Positions 23,836-31,691 are shown, numbered from the stretch's first letter. The stretch: 41,012 nucleotides of DNA from Sphingomonas sp. (GCA_019744885.1 JAIETY010000079.1:1-41012), one strand, 5' to 3'. The notes: generated from the letters alone by a model not told the origin. A program made the numbers and translations.

Positions 23836-24842
23836 TCGAGCGCCGCGCCAATATCCCCGATTTCGCGCTCTCGGTGGGTGGGGTGGATTTCACCGCCAAG
23901 GCCCGGCCCCGCCTTGTTTCGCTCTCGCTCACCGAAAAGCGCGGCGGCGAGGCTGACGAGCTGGAGCTGGTGCTCGATGACAGCGACGGCAAGCTCGCGC
24001 TGCCGGCGAAGGACGCGCTGATCACGCTGCGCCTCGGCTGGCTCCAGGGCAGTGACGTTACGCCGGGCCTGATCGACAAGGGCAAGTTCACGGTGGACGA
24101 GGTAAGCTGGGAAGGCCCGCCCGACGTGGTGACGATCCGCGCCCGCTCGGCCGATCTCACCGCCGCCTTCCGGCAGCGGCAGGAAAAAGCGCACAAGGAG
24201 ACGACGCTCGGCGCGCTGGTGAGCAAGATCGCTGCGGCGCATGGCTACACCCCGCGCTGCGCGCCGTCGCTCGCCGGCATCGCCGTGCCGGTGATCGAGC
24301 AGCACCGCGAAAGCGATATGGCGCTGCTCCGCCGCCTGGGCCGCGAGCATGACGCGGTGGCGACCGTGAAGGACCGCGCGCTGATCCTTGCGCCCATCGG
24401 CGCCGGCACCAGCGGCGGCGGCAGGCCGCTGCCCGCCGTCACCTTCATCCGCGCCGAGTGCGGGCGCTACAGCTATCAGGAAGTCGATCGCTCGGGCGAG
24501 GCGGGCGCCGAGGCGCGCTATCACGATGTCGATACCGGCGAGCGCGGCACCGCGACCGCCGGCGGCGGCGGGAAGGGCACGCCGCGCCGGGTGCGCAAGG
24601 TCCATCACAGCAAGGCGGCGGCCGAGGCGGCGGCAAAGGCCGAGGCCGGCCGCGCCAAACGCGCCGAGGCGAAGATGACGCTCACCCTCGCCCTCGGCCG
24701 CGCCGATCTCTACCCCGAACGCCCAGCCAAGGTGAGCGGGTTCAAGCCGCCGGCGGATGGGAAAAGCTGGACGGTGGCGCAGGTGACGCACCGGCTGGGG
24801 AATGGGGGCTATACCTGCGAGCTGGAGCTGGAGGGGGTTTGA
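23832..24842 (+). CDS. D: Tail protein D, baseplate hub (P2 gpD family)
   Basis: Hub protein of the gpD/late control family, 336 aa (P2: 387). It shows the GVDFTAKARPRLVSLSLTEKRGGEADELELVLDD opening, the WEGPPDVVTIRARSADL core and the end DGKSWTVAQVTHRLGNGGYTCELELE. The start is GTG 23832, overlapping the previous stop. It is the last gene of the late tail operon and is followed by a strong hairpin. Confidence 0.93.
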   Translation: MIERRANIPDFALSVGGVDFTAKARPRLVSLSLTEKRGGEADELELVLDDSDGKLALPAKDALITLRLGWLQGSDVTPGLIDKGKFTVDEVSWEGPPDVVTIRARSADLTAAFRQRQEKAHKETTLGALVSKIAAAHGYTPRCAPSLAGIAVPVIEQHRESDMALLRRLGREHDAVATVKDRALILAPIGAGTSGGGRPLPAVTFIRAECGRYSYQEVDRSGEAGAEARYHDVDTGERGTATAGGGGKGTPRRVRKVHHSKAAAEAAAKAEAGRAKRAEAKMTLTLALGRADLYPERPAKVSGFKPPADGKSWTVAQVTHRLGNGGYTCELELEGV

Positions 24843-24850
24843 GCCGAAAA

Positions 24851-24877
24851 GACGAATGTTCCTTACGAACATTCGTC
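24851..24877. terminator. Bidirectional terminator between D and the minus-strand operon
   Basis: A perfect 11-bp stem, GACGAATGTTC/GAACATTCGTC, with loop CTTAC. On the minus strand it is followed directly by TTTT, as expected for an intrinsic terminator. On the plus strand it is followed by CTTCAT. It separates convergent transcripts. Confidence 0.8.
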
Positions 24878-24882
24878 CTTCA

Positions 24883-25521
24883 TCACTCCGCCTGCCAGTC
24901 TTCGATCCGATCCTTGCGGAACGTCCGCTTCTCGCGGCGATCGAGACAAAAGCCTTCGATGTACGCATATCGGCTTCGCCAGTTGCGAATGCGACGATCG
25001 GTGACGACACCGTCCGCATCGGAATAAACGAAAGTCGCCAGCTTGCCCGTTTCTCCCTCGAACCAGCGATCGTCATCCGCGATGTCATCGCGATCTATGT
25101 CCGGCCAACGGTGCAGCGGCGGCGGCGGCGAGGGCGTCGGCCCCTGTGCCGTCGCAAGCGCGGCCTCCGCCCTGAATGCGCGCTCACGCCACATCAACAG
25201 GTCGGCGTTGACATCGCGAAGATCGACGGCGACCGGCGCCGGCTGGAATGATTGTGGTGCATCGTGATCGGAAGCGGTCGCGCCGGAGCGAAGTTGAATT
25301 TCCCGATACCCCAGCAGTCGCGCGAGAAGGATCGCCGGTACCAAGCCGATAAACACCGAGATACCCGCGCCGATCGCAACGCCGATCGATTCCACTCCTG
25401 GCTTGGCGACGAAGCCGAGCAACCCAATCCACAACATGATGAGGCCGCCAACAAAAGCCGCCGCCTGAAACAAGCCCAGACGGCGGGGTGGTGCTTTCAG
25501 TTTTGGCGACTCGCTCCCCAT
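24883..25521 (-). CDS. Membrane protein with a C-terminal WYL-like segment
   Basis: A 212-aa protein with two membrane helices (about 15-36 and 44-68), a Pro-rich linker (TPSPPPPLHRWP) and a cytoplasmic C-terminus. The end, VVTDRRIRNWRSRYAYIEGFCLDRREKRTFRKDRI, resembles the WYL-like segment in which YIEGYC...RTFRxDRI is typical; such domains often bind ligands or nucleic acid. The start at 25521 is the first ATG after the overlap with the upstream gene. It is the last gene of a three-gene minus-strand operon in the accessory slot after D. It may act in the lysogen, for example in exclusion; this is a guess from position. Confidence 0.6.
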   Translation of the reverse strand: MGSESPKLKAPPRRLGLFQAAAFVGGLIMLWIGLLGFVAKPGVESIGVAIGAGISVFIGLVPAILLARLLGYREIQLRSGATASDHDAPQSFQPAPVAVDLRDVNADLLMWRERAFRAEAALATAQGPTPSPPPPLHRWPDIDRDDIADDDRWFEGETGKLATFVYSDADGVVTDRRIRNWRSRYAYIEGFCLDRREKRTFRKDRIEDWQAE

Positions 25522-25571
25522 AATTCGCCATTTTGCTACAGATGGCGGAAGCGAGTCGCAACTTCGGTTGC

Positions 25572-25811
25572 TCAGATAGGTTCGATTTGGCCCAAGATGC
25601 TTTCGACACACATGCTGAGGCAAGTCAGCGTCGGTGCCAAATGCTCGACATGGCTGATCCCGTTACTAGAGCGGCCCGGCACGCCTTCGAACAAGACGCC
25701 GAGACCGTGTAACGCATTGCTCACCGCGACCAGCTGGAAGTAGGTGGCGTCGGTGAAGCCGTGCTCGATCGGCTGGCGGCGGGTGCCGCGGGTTTCGGCG
25801 GCCTCGGTCAT
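25572..25811 (-). CDS. Small conserved protein, paralogue of 37513-37755
   Basis: A 79-aa protein of unknown function. Residues about 24-79 match the protein at 37513-37755: LxGLGxLFEG, ISHxEHLAPTLxCL and a final QIE. The ISH-EHLAPTL motif is the best conserved. The ATG overlaps the stop of the upstream minus-strand ORF. Two divergent copies in one prophage suggest a family with a real phage role, perhaps a regulator or assembly partner. Confidence 0.6.
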   Translation of the reverse strand: MTEAAETRGTRRQPIEHGFTDATYFQLVAVSNALHGLGVLFEGVPGRSSNGISHVEHLAPTLTCLSMCVESILGQIEPI

Positions 25812-25930
25812 CGGCGCGCGCTCCCATCGGGATTATGGTTGTCCCAAAGGCGGCGCATCAACTCCTCTCGGCTGAGGAGCGGCTTGCGCCGTGAGACGGC
25901 CTGGGGGATGATCTTTGCAGACTTCGGCAT
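25808..25930 (-). CDS. Small basic protein, first gene of the minus-strand operon
   Basis: A 40-aa basic protein (MPKSAKIIPQAVSRRKPLL..., ending WDNHNPDGSARR). ATG 25930 is chosen because GGAG lies about six bases upstream; an in-frame ATG at 25942 is possible. The stop overlaps the next gene (ATGA). It is divergent from the RHH regulator, with an 83-bp gap holding two inverted repeats. Function unknown. Confidence 0.45.
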   Translation of the reverse strand: MPKSAKIIPQAVSRRKPLLSREELMRRLWDNHNPDGSARR

Positions 25931-25954
25931 GGGAAGCTCCATGTTGAGGTTTAG

Positions 25955-25986
25955 GGCGACCAGGGAGCGCCAACTCCCTTGTCGCC
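25955..25986. promoter_or_regulatory. Hairpin in the divergent 25.9-26.0 kb gap
   Basis: GGCGAC (955-960) pairs with GTCGCC (981-986), and AGGGAG (962-967) with CTCCCT (974-979), separated by one mismatch. It lies in the leader of the minus-strand operon, or serves as a DNA operator. No T-run. Confidence 0.4.
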
Positions 25987-25988
25987 CG

Positions 25989-26010
25989 CACTTTGTGGCG
26001 CTATAAAGTG
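25989..26010. promoter_or_regulatory. Inverted repeat just upstream of the RHH gene
   Basis: CACTTT and AAAGTG flank a 10-bp spacer, and the TATAAA inside could be a -10 element. The repeat ends three bases before the RHH start codon. RHH regulators commonly repress their own promoter through such repeats; autoregulation here is inferred. Confidence 0.4.
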
Positions 26011-26013
26011 GGC

Positions 26014-26202
26014 ATGTCAACAGAAAATAGCGCTAAGAAAATGGGCAGGCCTGCGGTAGACAGCGAGGCCGTAAACGTGCGTATGCAGCGCCCCTTGCTG
26101 GACGCGCTTGACGAATGGCGCCAGGCGCAGCCTGACACCCCACCACGCCCCGAAGCCGCGCGGCGTCTGATCCGCAAGGCTTTGGGGCGGGCTGATCAGT
26201 AA
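26014..26202 (+). CDS. Ribbon-helix-helix (CopG-like) regulator
   Basis: A 62-aa DNA-binding protein. The strand VNVRMQRPLLDALDEWR followed by PPRPEAARRLIRKAL is a typical RHH fold, with a GRP motif before it (KKMGRPAVDSE). ATG 26014 is preferred over an upstream TTG. It is divergent from the minus-strand accessory operon and probably controls the shared gap. It could also be an antitoxin-like remnant, but no toxin is adjacent. Confidence 0.75.
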   Translation: MSTENSAKKMGRPAVDSEAVNVRMQRPLLDALDEWRQAQPDTPPRPEAARRLIRKALGRADQ

Positions 26203-26228
26203 GCGCAGGGGGGTCATCGAGAAGCTGA

Positions 26229-26245
26229 ATGGGCGTAACACCCAT
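26229..26245. other. Short palindrome between convergent RHH and repressor genes
   Basis: ATGGGCGTAACACCCAT has 5-bp arms (ATGGG/CCCAT) and sits between the ends of two convergent genes. It may be a weak terminator, though there is only a short T-run (TTTT) eight bases later. Confidence 0.3.
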
Positions 26246-26287
26246 ACAGGTTTTCAAAACGGGGTCGCGCTTCAGCTACGCCGCAGG

Positions 26288-26734
26288 TCAATCCTCGGGT
26301 CCGGGCCGAAAAGTAACCTTGCTATCGTGCAGCAGCCGATGCTCCGGCTGCATAGGGCCGGAGCGATCAAGGCCGTTCGCCACGATGTAGTGGCTCATTG
26401 ACCGGGCCAGGTTGAGCAACCCGGCGCGCATGTCCGGTGGCATCGACTCGAAGATGCCGACAAGATCGGCGGTTTCTGGGCTCAGCGTTTCTCGGCATCG
26501 CTCGCCGGTGATGAGCCAAAGCACGTCGAAGCCGGCGTTAGCGAGGTGAGCGAGATAGGTGGCCCCGGCGTCGGCGGTGCCCGCCTCATAGCGATGCTGC
26601 GCTCCCAGGCTGATGTCCGCAATGGCGGCGACCTGCCCTTGGGTAAGCCCGTTACGTTTCCGATTTTCCCGTATCCGCCGACCGATATTTTCGGTTATGG
26701 CATTTTTGGGTTGACTGGTTTCCGATTTTGACAC
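26288..26734 (-). CDS. XRE-family phage repressor (CI-like)
   Basis: Likely lysogeny repressor. An N-terminal HTH (about 12-65) reads IGRRIRENRKRNGLTQGQVAAIADISLGAQHRYEAGTADAGATYLAHLANAGFDVLWLITGE, with the YEAG and DVLWLITG motifs of short phage repressors. The C-terminus is helical, without a LexA-like protease domain. GTG 26734 is chosen for its GAGG at good spacing; an ATG at 26764 is in frame. It is divergent from the gp16-like gene, with a short shared operator region. Confidence 0.8.
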   Translation of the reverse strand: MSKSETSQPKNAITENIGRRIRENRKRNGLTQGQVAAIADISLGAQHRYEAGTADAGATYLAHLANAGFDVLWLITGERCRETLSPETADLVGIFESMPPDMRAGLLNLARSMSHYIVANGLDRSGPMQPEHRLLHDSKVTFRPGPED

Positions 26735-26757
26735 AGTTTGCACCTCGTTTCTACAAA
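26728..26757 (+). promoter_or_regulatory. Early rightward promoter (PR-like)
   Basis: TTGACA (26728-26733) and TACAAA (26752-26757) are separated by 18 bp, a near-consensus sigma-70-type promoter directed at the gp16-like gene. Just downstream, GCATATCGCATATG (26761-26774) contains a direct repeat of GCATAT and is a plausible operator. The promoter overlaps the repressor start region. Confidence 0.6.
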
Positions 26758-26771
26758 ACGGCATATCGCAT

Positions 26772-27008
26772 ATGGCGCACGGGGAAATCTTGAATTCTGA
26801 CAACATTGCGCAGCGGGTAGCGACGGTTCGCGCTCGCTTCAGGGCGAATGGGGTCAATGTGAGCCAATGGGCTCGCCGGAAGGGCTTACCCGTGAAACTC
26901 GTTCACGCCGTGCTTTCGGGTACACGCCCGTGCCGTCGCGGTCAGTCCCACCGGGTCGCGGTCGAGCTGGGACTGAAAGACGGCATTGTGCCCGAGGCCG
27001 CCGAATGA
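26772..27008 (+). CDS. Cro-like DNA-binding protein (BcepMu gp16-like family)
   Basis: A 78-aa protein with the family pattern RANGVNVSQWARRKGLPVKLVHAVLSGTRPCRRGQSHRVAVELGLKDG, a small HTH found in the first early position of many Mu-like and P2-like phages. It faces the repressor and follows the near-consensus promoter, so it probably acts like Cro/Ner. ATG 26772 is listed; TTG 26790 in frame has GGGGA upstream and gives a leader of normal length. Confidence 0.75.
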   Translation: MAHGEILNSDNIAQRVATVRARFRANGVNVSQWARRKGLPVKLVHAVLSGTRPCRRGQSHRVAVELGLKDGIVPEAAE

Positions 27009-27265
27009 TCGCATCTCTTCCCCTTTCGCCGCTGGCAGGCCGGCGGAAAATGCCCGGGGCGGTTTCGAAGCTCCCCGCGCCGGGCACGCCCCATCGTCTG
27101 CCTTGTTCGCTGCGTAGCACCCGCCGCCCTTGGCTTCACTTGCCATCGGCGGCGGGTTTTGCCGCCATCCCCATCGGGCGCGCGCCGGCCGCCCGGATGC
27201 GCGCCGCCCGGCCAGGCAAGCGCATCGCTCCGCCGGCGACCTTTCCCGCGGGAGCGGTGGCATGA
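27005..27265 (+). CDS. Possible 86-aa Arg/Pro/Ala-rich ORF
   Basis: Coupled by ATGA to the genes on both sides, which favours translation. However, the sequence is low in structure, the third-base GC bias in its first half is weak for this genome, and it contains a strong intrinsic terminator (27120-27160). It may simply be leader sequence. No family recognised. Confidence 0.25.
   Translation: MIASLPLSPLAGRRKMPGAVSKLPAPGTPHRLPCSLRSTRRPWLHLPSAAGFAAIPIGRAPAARMRAARPGKRIAPPATFPAGAVA
27120..27160 (+). terminator. Intrinsic terminator after the Cro-like gene
   Basis: CCCGCCGCC (27120-27128) pairs with GGCGGCGGG (27148-27156), followed by TTTT. It sits 112 bp after the Cro-like gene, before the next regulator, at the place of a tR1-type terminator. 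Read-through or antitermination would be needed for the early operon unless a further promoter exists. Confidence 0.7.
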
Positions 27266-27726
27266 CGAAGCACCGCGCTCCGCTCTCCTACGATCGCGCC
27301 ATCGCGCGGATCGCGGCGTTGATCGGCTATGACGAAATGGCGCGCGTCACCGGGCGCGCGGTCCGCACCGTGCGCAACTGGGGCGATCCCGACACCGGGG
27401 AGTCCTGCCCGATCGCCTGCGCCGAGGCGCTCGATCTCGCCTTCGTCGCCGCCGGCGGCGATGGCCGGCCGATGGCCGAAACGCTGCTCCGCCGGCTCGA
27501 CATGGCCGCGCAGGACCGCTTCGCCGATCGCGCCGCGCTCGGTCGCTCCACCCAGATCCTCGCCAAGGAAATGGGCGAGGCGTTGGCTGCCTCGATTGCG
27601 GCCGCGCGCGACGGGGCGACCAATTGCGATCTGATCGCCGCCGCGCGCGAGGCCGAGGAGATGATCGAGGCCGGCAACACCGTGCTGGCCCAGATCAACG
27701 CATTGCGCACTGGCGGGGGAAGCTGA
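27262..27726 (+). CDS. Putative phage regulator, HTH type (CII-like position)
   Basis: A 154-aa protein. The N-terminal part has an HTH-like stretch (about 18-45, ARIAALIGYDEMARVTGRAVRTVRNWGDPDTGE), and the C-terminal half is helical (ILAKEMGEALAASIAAARDG...EEMIEAGNTVLAQI). Its position between the Cro-like gene and Ogr suggests a CII-type or late-early regulator. ATG 27262 overlaps the previous frame's stop. Confidence 0.55.
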   Translation: MTKHRAPLSYDRAIARIAALIGYDEMARVTGRAVRTVRNWGDPDTGESCPIACAEALDLAFVAAGGDGRPMAETLLRRLDMAAQDRFADRAALGRSTQILAKEMGEALAASIAAARDGATNCDLIAAAREAEEMIEAGNTVLAQINALRTGGGS

Positions 27727-27748
27727 TCATGCTGGGGGGACCGACATC

Positions 27749-28096
27749 ATGAGCGCGCCGAGCAAGCCCAAACGGTCCCGCCCTCCCCAGGCCGCGCGGG
27801 TGAAGCGCATGGGCCTGGCCTGCCCGCATTGCGGCGCGCAGCTCAGCACGCGCAGTTCCACCCTGATCGCGCCCACCTGCCGCGATCTGTACCTCCAGTG
27901 CCTCAACCCGCTGTGCTCCGCGAGCTTCACCGGGCAGCTGATCATCGTCGGCCAGATCTCGCCCAGCGCGGTGCCCAATCCCGCCGTCCAGCTGCGCACC
28001 GTGCCCCCGCGCCGGCCTGCCGCCTTTGAACGTACCGATCCCGGCACCGGCCCGCCGCCGGCGAATGATCCGCCCCCGCTGATCCGCCGGGCCTAG
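27749..28096 (+). CDS. ogr: Ogr/Delta-type zinc-finger activator of late transcription
   Basis: A 115-aa protein with Cys25, Cys28, Cys51 and Cys56. This C-x2-C-x22-C-x4-C spacing is the signature of P2 Ogr and P4 Delta, and LQCLNPLCSASFTGQL aligns with QCQNVNCSATF of Ogr. Those proteins bind TGT-N12-ACA dyads and contact RNA polymerase alpha to start late transcription. The three palindromes at 4692, 12385 and 17734 are its likely targets. It is longer than P2 Ogr (72 aa), with a basic N-terminal and a Pro-rich C-terminal extension. GGGGGGA precedes the ATG. Confidence 0.88.
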   Translation: MSAPSKPKRSRPPQAARVKRMGLACPHCGAQLSTRSSTLIAPTCRDLYLQCLNPLCSASFTGQLIIVGQISPSAVPNPAVQLRTVPPRRPAAFERTDPGTGPPPANDPPPLIRRA

Positions 28097-28121
28097 CCCC
28101 CAACCACCAACGCCATCACCG

Positions 28122-28157
28122 CCCGCCGCACCCAAAGCGGCGGGGTGGCCCTGTTTT
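28122..28157 (+). terminator. Terminator-like hairpin after ogr
   Basis: CCCGCCGC (28122-28129) and GCGGCGGG (28137-28144) form a perfect 8-bp stem, followed at a distance by TTTT (28154-28157). It lies between ogr and the primase-helicase gene, so these may be separately controlled. Confidence 0.5.
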
Positions 28158-28175
28158 GCCCGCGAAGGACCAATC

Positions 28176-30968
28176 TTGCCGTTCGACGACGATCTCCAAC
28201 GCCAGCTGCTCGCGCGCCTTCAGGCCGATTTCGGCCTCCAGGCGAAGGGCGGGAAGTGGCTGCGCGGCGGCAAATGCCCGAAATGCGGGAAGAAGGAACT
28301 CTTCTGCGCGGCCGAGGCGCCCAAGGTGCTGGTGTGTGGTCGCAAGGACAAATGCGGGCACGAGGAAGCTGTCAAGGATCGCTACCCCGATCTGTTCGAA
28401 AACTGGTCGCAGCGTACCAAGGATGATCCCAGCCCCACCGCCGCCGCCGATGGCTATCTGCGCAACGTGCGCGGGTTCGATCTGCTCCAGATACGTGGCG
28501 CCTTCGCGCAGGAGTATTATTTCGACAAGAAGCTGAACATTGGCAGCGCCACCGTGCGCTTCCCCCTGCCGAACGGCAGCTGGTGGGAACGGCTGATCGA
28601 CCAGCCCAGCCGGTTCGGCAAGAAAGCGAACTTTGCCCCCGGGGCCAGCTATGCCGGCCATGTCTGGCAACCGCCAGGCACCACCACGGCCGACTATGCC
28701 GCCGCCGACGAGATTTGGCTGGTCGAGGGCATCTTCGACACGATCGCGCTCGAGCAGGGCGATTTCCGCGCCGCGCGGGATCCCGATCACCCGGTCCACA
28801 AAGCGCGCGGCGGCGAGGATGGCGACGAGATCGCCGCCGCCCCGGTCGAACAGCTGCGCGGCGCGTCGCTGATGAGCTGCTACAACTGGCCCGAGCATTT
28901 CCTGCGCGATCTGCGCATGGCGATCGCCTCCGGCCCCACGCCGACCAAATCGCCCTTGATCGTCTTCGCGCTCGATCTTGGCGCCGCCGGCACCGAATAC
29001 ACCCGCAAATTCGTCAAGCGCGCCCGCGCCGAGGGCTGGCGCGCCGCCGCCGCCCAGGTGCGGTTCGAGGACGAAGCGGGCCACAAGCTCGATTGGAACG
29101 ATCTGTTCCTGCGCGATCGGCTGGGTCACGAGGCGCGCCGCCAGTTCCGCTGGGCCGGCGACGTGCTGGTCGCCGCCGACGAACGCGAAAAGGCCTATCT
29201 GATCTGGCGCGAGAAGAAATGGGGCAGCTTCCCCTTCACCTTCGAGGGGCGAACCTATTGGGCCTCGTTGTCGGAAGAAGCGGTACAGACGCGCATCGCC
29301 GATGGCTTCGTCGATCCGGCGCTATCGGTCGCCGACTATCCAGTGAAGCACGAAGCCGCCGCCCGCGAGGTGATCGGCGTCTCGATGATCGCCAACTGCA
29401 CCTTCCGCGCGCTGTTCTTCGAGCGCAACGAGGTGACCGACACCAGCGCCTATTGGCTGAAGATCGATCGCCCCGGCGATCATGCCACGGTCAAGGCGCC
29501 CTTCCCGGGATCGACGCTCGCCGGCTCGGGCGATTTCAAGAAACGAATGATGAGCGTCTGCTCGGGCGCGATGTGGACCGGCGAGCAATATCAGCTCGAT
29601 CGCATCAATCAGCGCCAGCTGCCGGTGCGCGACGTTACCGGCATCGAGTTCACCGGCTATTGCCGCGAGCACCAGGTCTATGTGTTCGGCGAGATCGCGG
29701 TCGCCAAGGGCCGCGTCTACAGCCTGAACGACGACGGCTATTTCGATATCGGCAAGTCGGCGATCAAGCTGCGCTCCACCGAGCGCGTACTCGACGCGAT
29801 CGCCTATGATCCCGACAGGCTCGACCAGAGCTGGCTTCCCGATTTCTGGACGGCCTGGGGGCCGAAGGGGATGGTGCTGCTCGCCTATATGGGCGTCGGC
29901 GCGCTGCTCGCCGAACAGATCCGTGCGGCGCACAAATCGCTCGGCTTCCTCGAGGTCACCGGCATCCCCGGCTCGGGCAAATCGACCGCGACCGAGTTCA
30001 TGTGGAAGCTGCTCGGGCGCGATTCCTACGAGGGGTTCGATCCCGCCAAGGCAACGCAGGCCGGCGTCGCGCGCGAGCTGGCGAAGGTCGCGAACCTGCC
30101 CGTCGTTTTTATCGAGGGCGATCGCAAGGAAGACATGCCGCACGCCAAGCGGTTCGACTGGGAAGAGACCAAGACGCTCTACAACGGCCGCGCCACCCGC
30201 ACGCGCGGCGTGAAGAGCGACGGCCTCGAAACCTACAGCCCGCCCTTCCGCGGCGCCTTCATGATCGTCCAGAACGAACCCGTTGTCGCCTCGCCGGCGG
30301 TGCTCGAGCGCATCATGGCGGTGAACTTCACGAAGGACGGGTGGACGCACGCGACCAAGACGGCTGCGCGCAAGCTGGAAGCGTGGCCGATCGAGCAGCT
30401 CTCCGGCTATCTGATCCACGCGGCGCGCCGCGAGGAAGCCTTGCTGGCGGGGCTGCTCGAGGAGTTCCCCAAGGCCGAGCACCGCCTGATGCTCGAGGAG
30501 GAGGTCCGCAACCAGCGCCTCGCCAAGACGCACGCCCAGCTGATGGCGATGGTCGCGGCGCTGCCGATCGTGCTGCCGACCCTGCCGGGCAAATGCATCG
30601 AGGAGACAATCTCCTTCGTGCGCGAGATGTGCATCGCCCGCCACGCGATGGTCGCGACCGATCACCCGCATGTCGAGCGCTTCTGGGAAGTGTTCGAGAG
30701 CCTGGAGACGAGCTCGCCCACCGATCACCCGATCAATCACAGCCGCGATCCCGCCAATGTGATCGCGGTCAACCTGATCGAGTTCGAGGAGCGCAGCGCG
30801 AGCCGGCGGCTCGAACTGCCCCGCGCGGCCGAGCTGCGCAAGGCACTCAAGACCAGCAAGCGCAACAAGTTCGTCAAGGCAGGCCCGGTGAATTCGATCA
30901 CCGGGAAGACCGTCCACTGCTGGGTCTTCGACCGGGGCGGAAGCCCCTATTCTGGAGGATTTCTATGA
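28176..30968 (+). CDS. Primase-helicase with zinc finger, toprim and P-loop ATPase domains
   Basis: A 930-aa replication protein. The zinc finger has Cys34, Cys37, Cys54, Cys60/His62 (CPKCGKK...CGRKDKCGHEE). A toprim-like segment follows at about 180 (IWLVEGIFDTIALE), and a helicase ATPase has Walker A GIPGSGKST at 596-604. The last 60 residues (AVNLIEF..., ending TVHCWVFDR) recur in the protein at 38336-39211. The start is TTG 28176. P2 replicates with the nicking enzyme gpA; nothing like it is present here, so replication is of another type. Confidence 0.85.
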   Translation: MPFDDDLQRQLLARLQADFGLQAKGGKWLRGGKCPKCGKKELFCAAEAPKVLVCGRKDKCGHEEAVKDRYPDLFENWSQRTKDDPSPTAAADGYLRNVRGFDLLQIRGAFAQEYYFDKKLNIGSATVRFPLPNGSWWERLIDQPSRFGKKANFAPGASYAGHVWQPPGTTTADYAAADEIWLVEGIFDTIALEQGDFRAARDPDHPVHKARGGEDGDEIAAAPVEQLRGASLMSCYNWPEHFLRDLRMAIASGPTPTKSPLIVFALDLGAAGTEYTRKFVKRARAEGWRAAAAQVRFEDEAGHKLDWNDLFLRDRLGHEARRQFRWAGDVLVAADEREKAYLIWREKKWGSFPFTFEGRTYWASLSEEAVQTRIADGFVDPALSVADYPVKHEAAAREVIGVSMIANCTFRALFFERNEVTDTSAYWLKIDRPGDHATVKAPFPGSTLAGSGDFKKRMMSVCSGAMWTGEQYQLDRINQRQLPVRDVTGIEFTGYCREHQVYVFGEIAVAKGRVYSLNDDGYFDIGKSAIKLRSTERVLDAIAYDPDRLDQSWLPDFWTAWGPKGMVLLAYMGVGALLAEQIRAAHKSLGFLEVTGIPGSGKSTATEFMWKLLGRDSYEGFDPAKATQAGVARELAKVANLPVVFIEGDRKEDMPHAKRFDWEETKTLYNGRATRTRGVKSDGLETYSPPFRGAFMIVQNEPVVASPAVLERIMAVNFTKDGWTHATKTAARKLEAWPIEQLSGYLIHAARREEALLAGLLEEFPKAEHRLMLEEEVRNQRLAKTHAQLMAMVAALPIVLPTLPGKCIEETISFVREMCIARHAMVATDHPHVERFWEVFESLETSSPTDHPINHSRDPANVIAVNLIEFEERSASRRLELPRAAELRKALKTSKRNKFVKAGPVNSITGKTVHCWVFDRGGSPYSGGFL

Positions 30969-31357
30969 CACCGGGAGAATATCTCCGCCGGCGGCGCGAA
31001 GCCGCGGGCCTTAGCCGCGCGGACGTGGCGGCGAAGTTCCACACCCAGCCCCGCTGGTCGGAGCTGGAGCGCGCCGATTGGCTGGCCCGGATCGAGGAGG
31101 ATCTCGAGCCCGTCACGCTGCGCGTCGCCGCGCTGCTGATCGAGCTGTTTCCAATCAACCCCGCGACGCTGGCCGAGCTTAGCACGGTTGCGGTGAGCCA
31201 GCGGCGCCGCGCCGGCAATGTGCGGCAGGCGGCGGTCGCGGCGCCCGCCGCCTCGGTCGCCGCCGCGTGCATCGCTGCCCTGCCTGTCCGCCGCACCGCC
31301 GAGGTGATCGATCTGGCGGCGGCACGCTCCCGCGCGCCGGAAGGATCGGCGGCATGA
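30965..31357 (+). CDS. Small HTH-like protein
   Basis: A 130-aa protein coupled to the primase stop (ATGA). The N-terminal half looks like an XRE-type HTH (YLRRRREAAGLSRADVAAKFHTQPRWSELERADWLARIEEDLEPVTL), and the rest is Ala-rich (about 75-110). It may be a regulator of the early operon. Family not certain. Confidence 0.55.
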   Translation: MTPGEYLRRRREAAGLSRADVAAKFHTQPRWSELERADWLARIEEDLEPVTLRVAALLIELFPINPATLAELSTVAVSQRRRAGNVRQAAVAAPAASVAAACIAALPVRRTAEVIDLAAARSRAPEGSAA

Positions 31358-31680
31358 GCTACCCCATCGGAGAGTCCACCGGCCGCGCGCAGCGGCGGCC
31401 GCAACGGGCGGGCAGCGCGCAAGCGTCAACGCGGGTCCGGTGGGGTGCGAACGTGGAACCCGCGATGCCCGCCAAGGCTGCCTCCGGCCGGTGGTTCGCC
31501 CGCCGGCCGGAGCACCGCCTCCACCCGCAATATTGCCGCTGCGCGCGCTGCCGAGCGCCGCTCACCGGCCATCAGATCGGGGTGCGGATGCTCGCCGGCA
31601 TCGCCTGCGCCCTTGCCCTCATCACCGCCTTCAGCGCGCTCACCGGCGCGCCGGGCATCGCCGTCATCTTTGGAAGCTGA
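31354..31680 (+). CDS. Small Cys-motif membrane protein
   Basis: A 108-aa protein, coupled by ATGA. It has a basic N-terminal half, then a HPQYCRCARCRAPL Cys cluster (about 57-70) and one C-terminal membrane helix (about 80-100, LAGIACALALITAFSALTG). No family recognised. This may be a membrane-anchored metal-binding protein. Confidence 0.5.
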   Translation: MSYPIGESTGRAQRRPQRAGSAQASTRVRWGANVEPAMPAKAASGRWFARRPEHRLHPQYCRCARCRAPLTGHQIGVRMLAGIACALALITAFSALTGAPGIAVIFGS

Positions 31681-31691
31681 AAGGACCGACC

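Noticed and set aside
29322..30917. 531-aa minus-strand frame opposite the primase-helicase
   Set aside because: An antisense shadow of a well-supported gene with Walker and zinc motifs.
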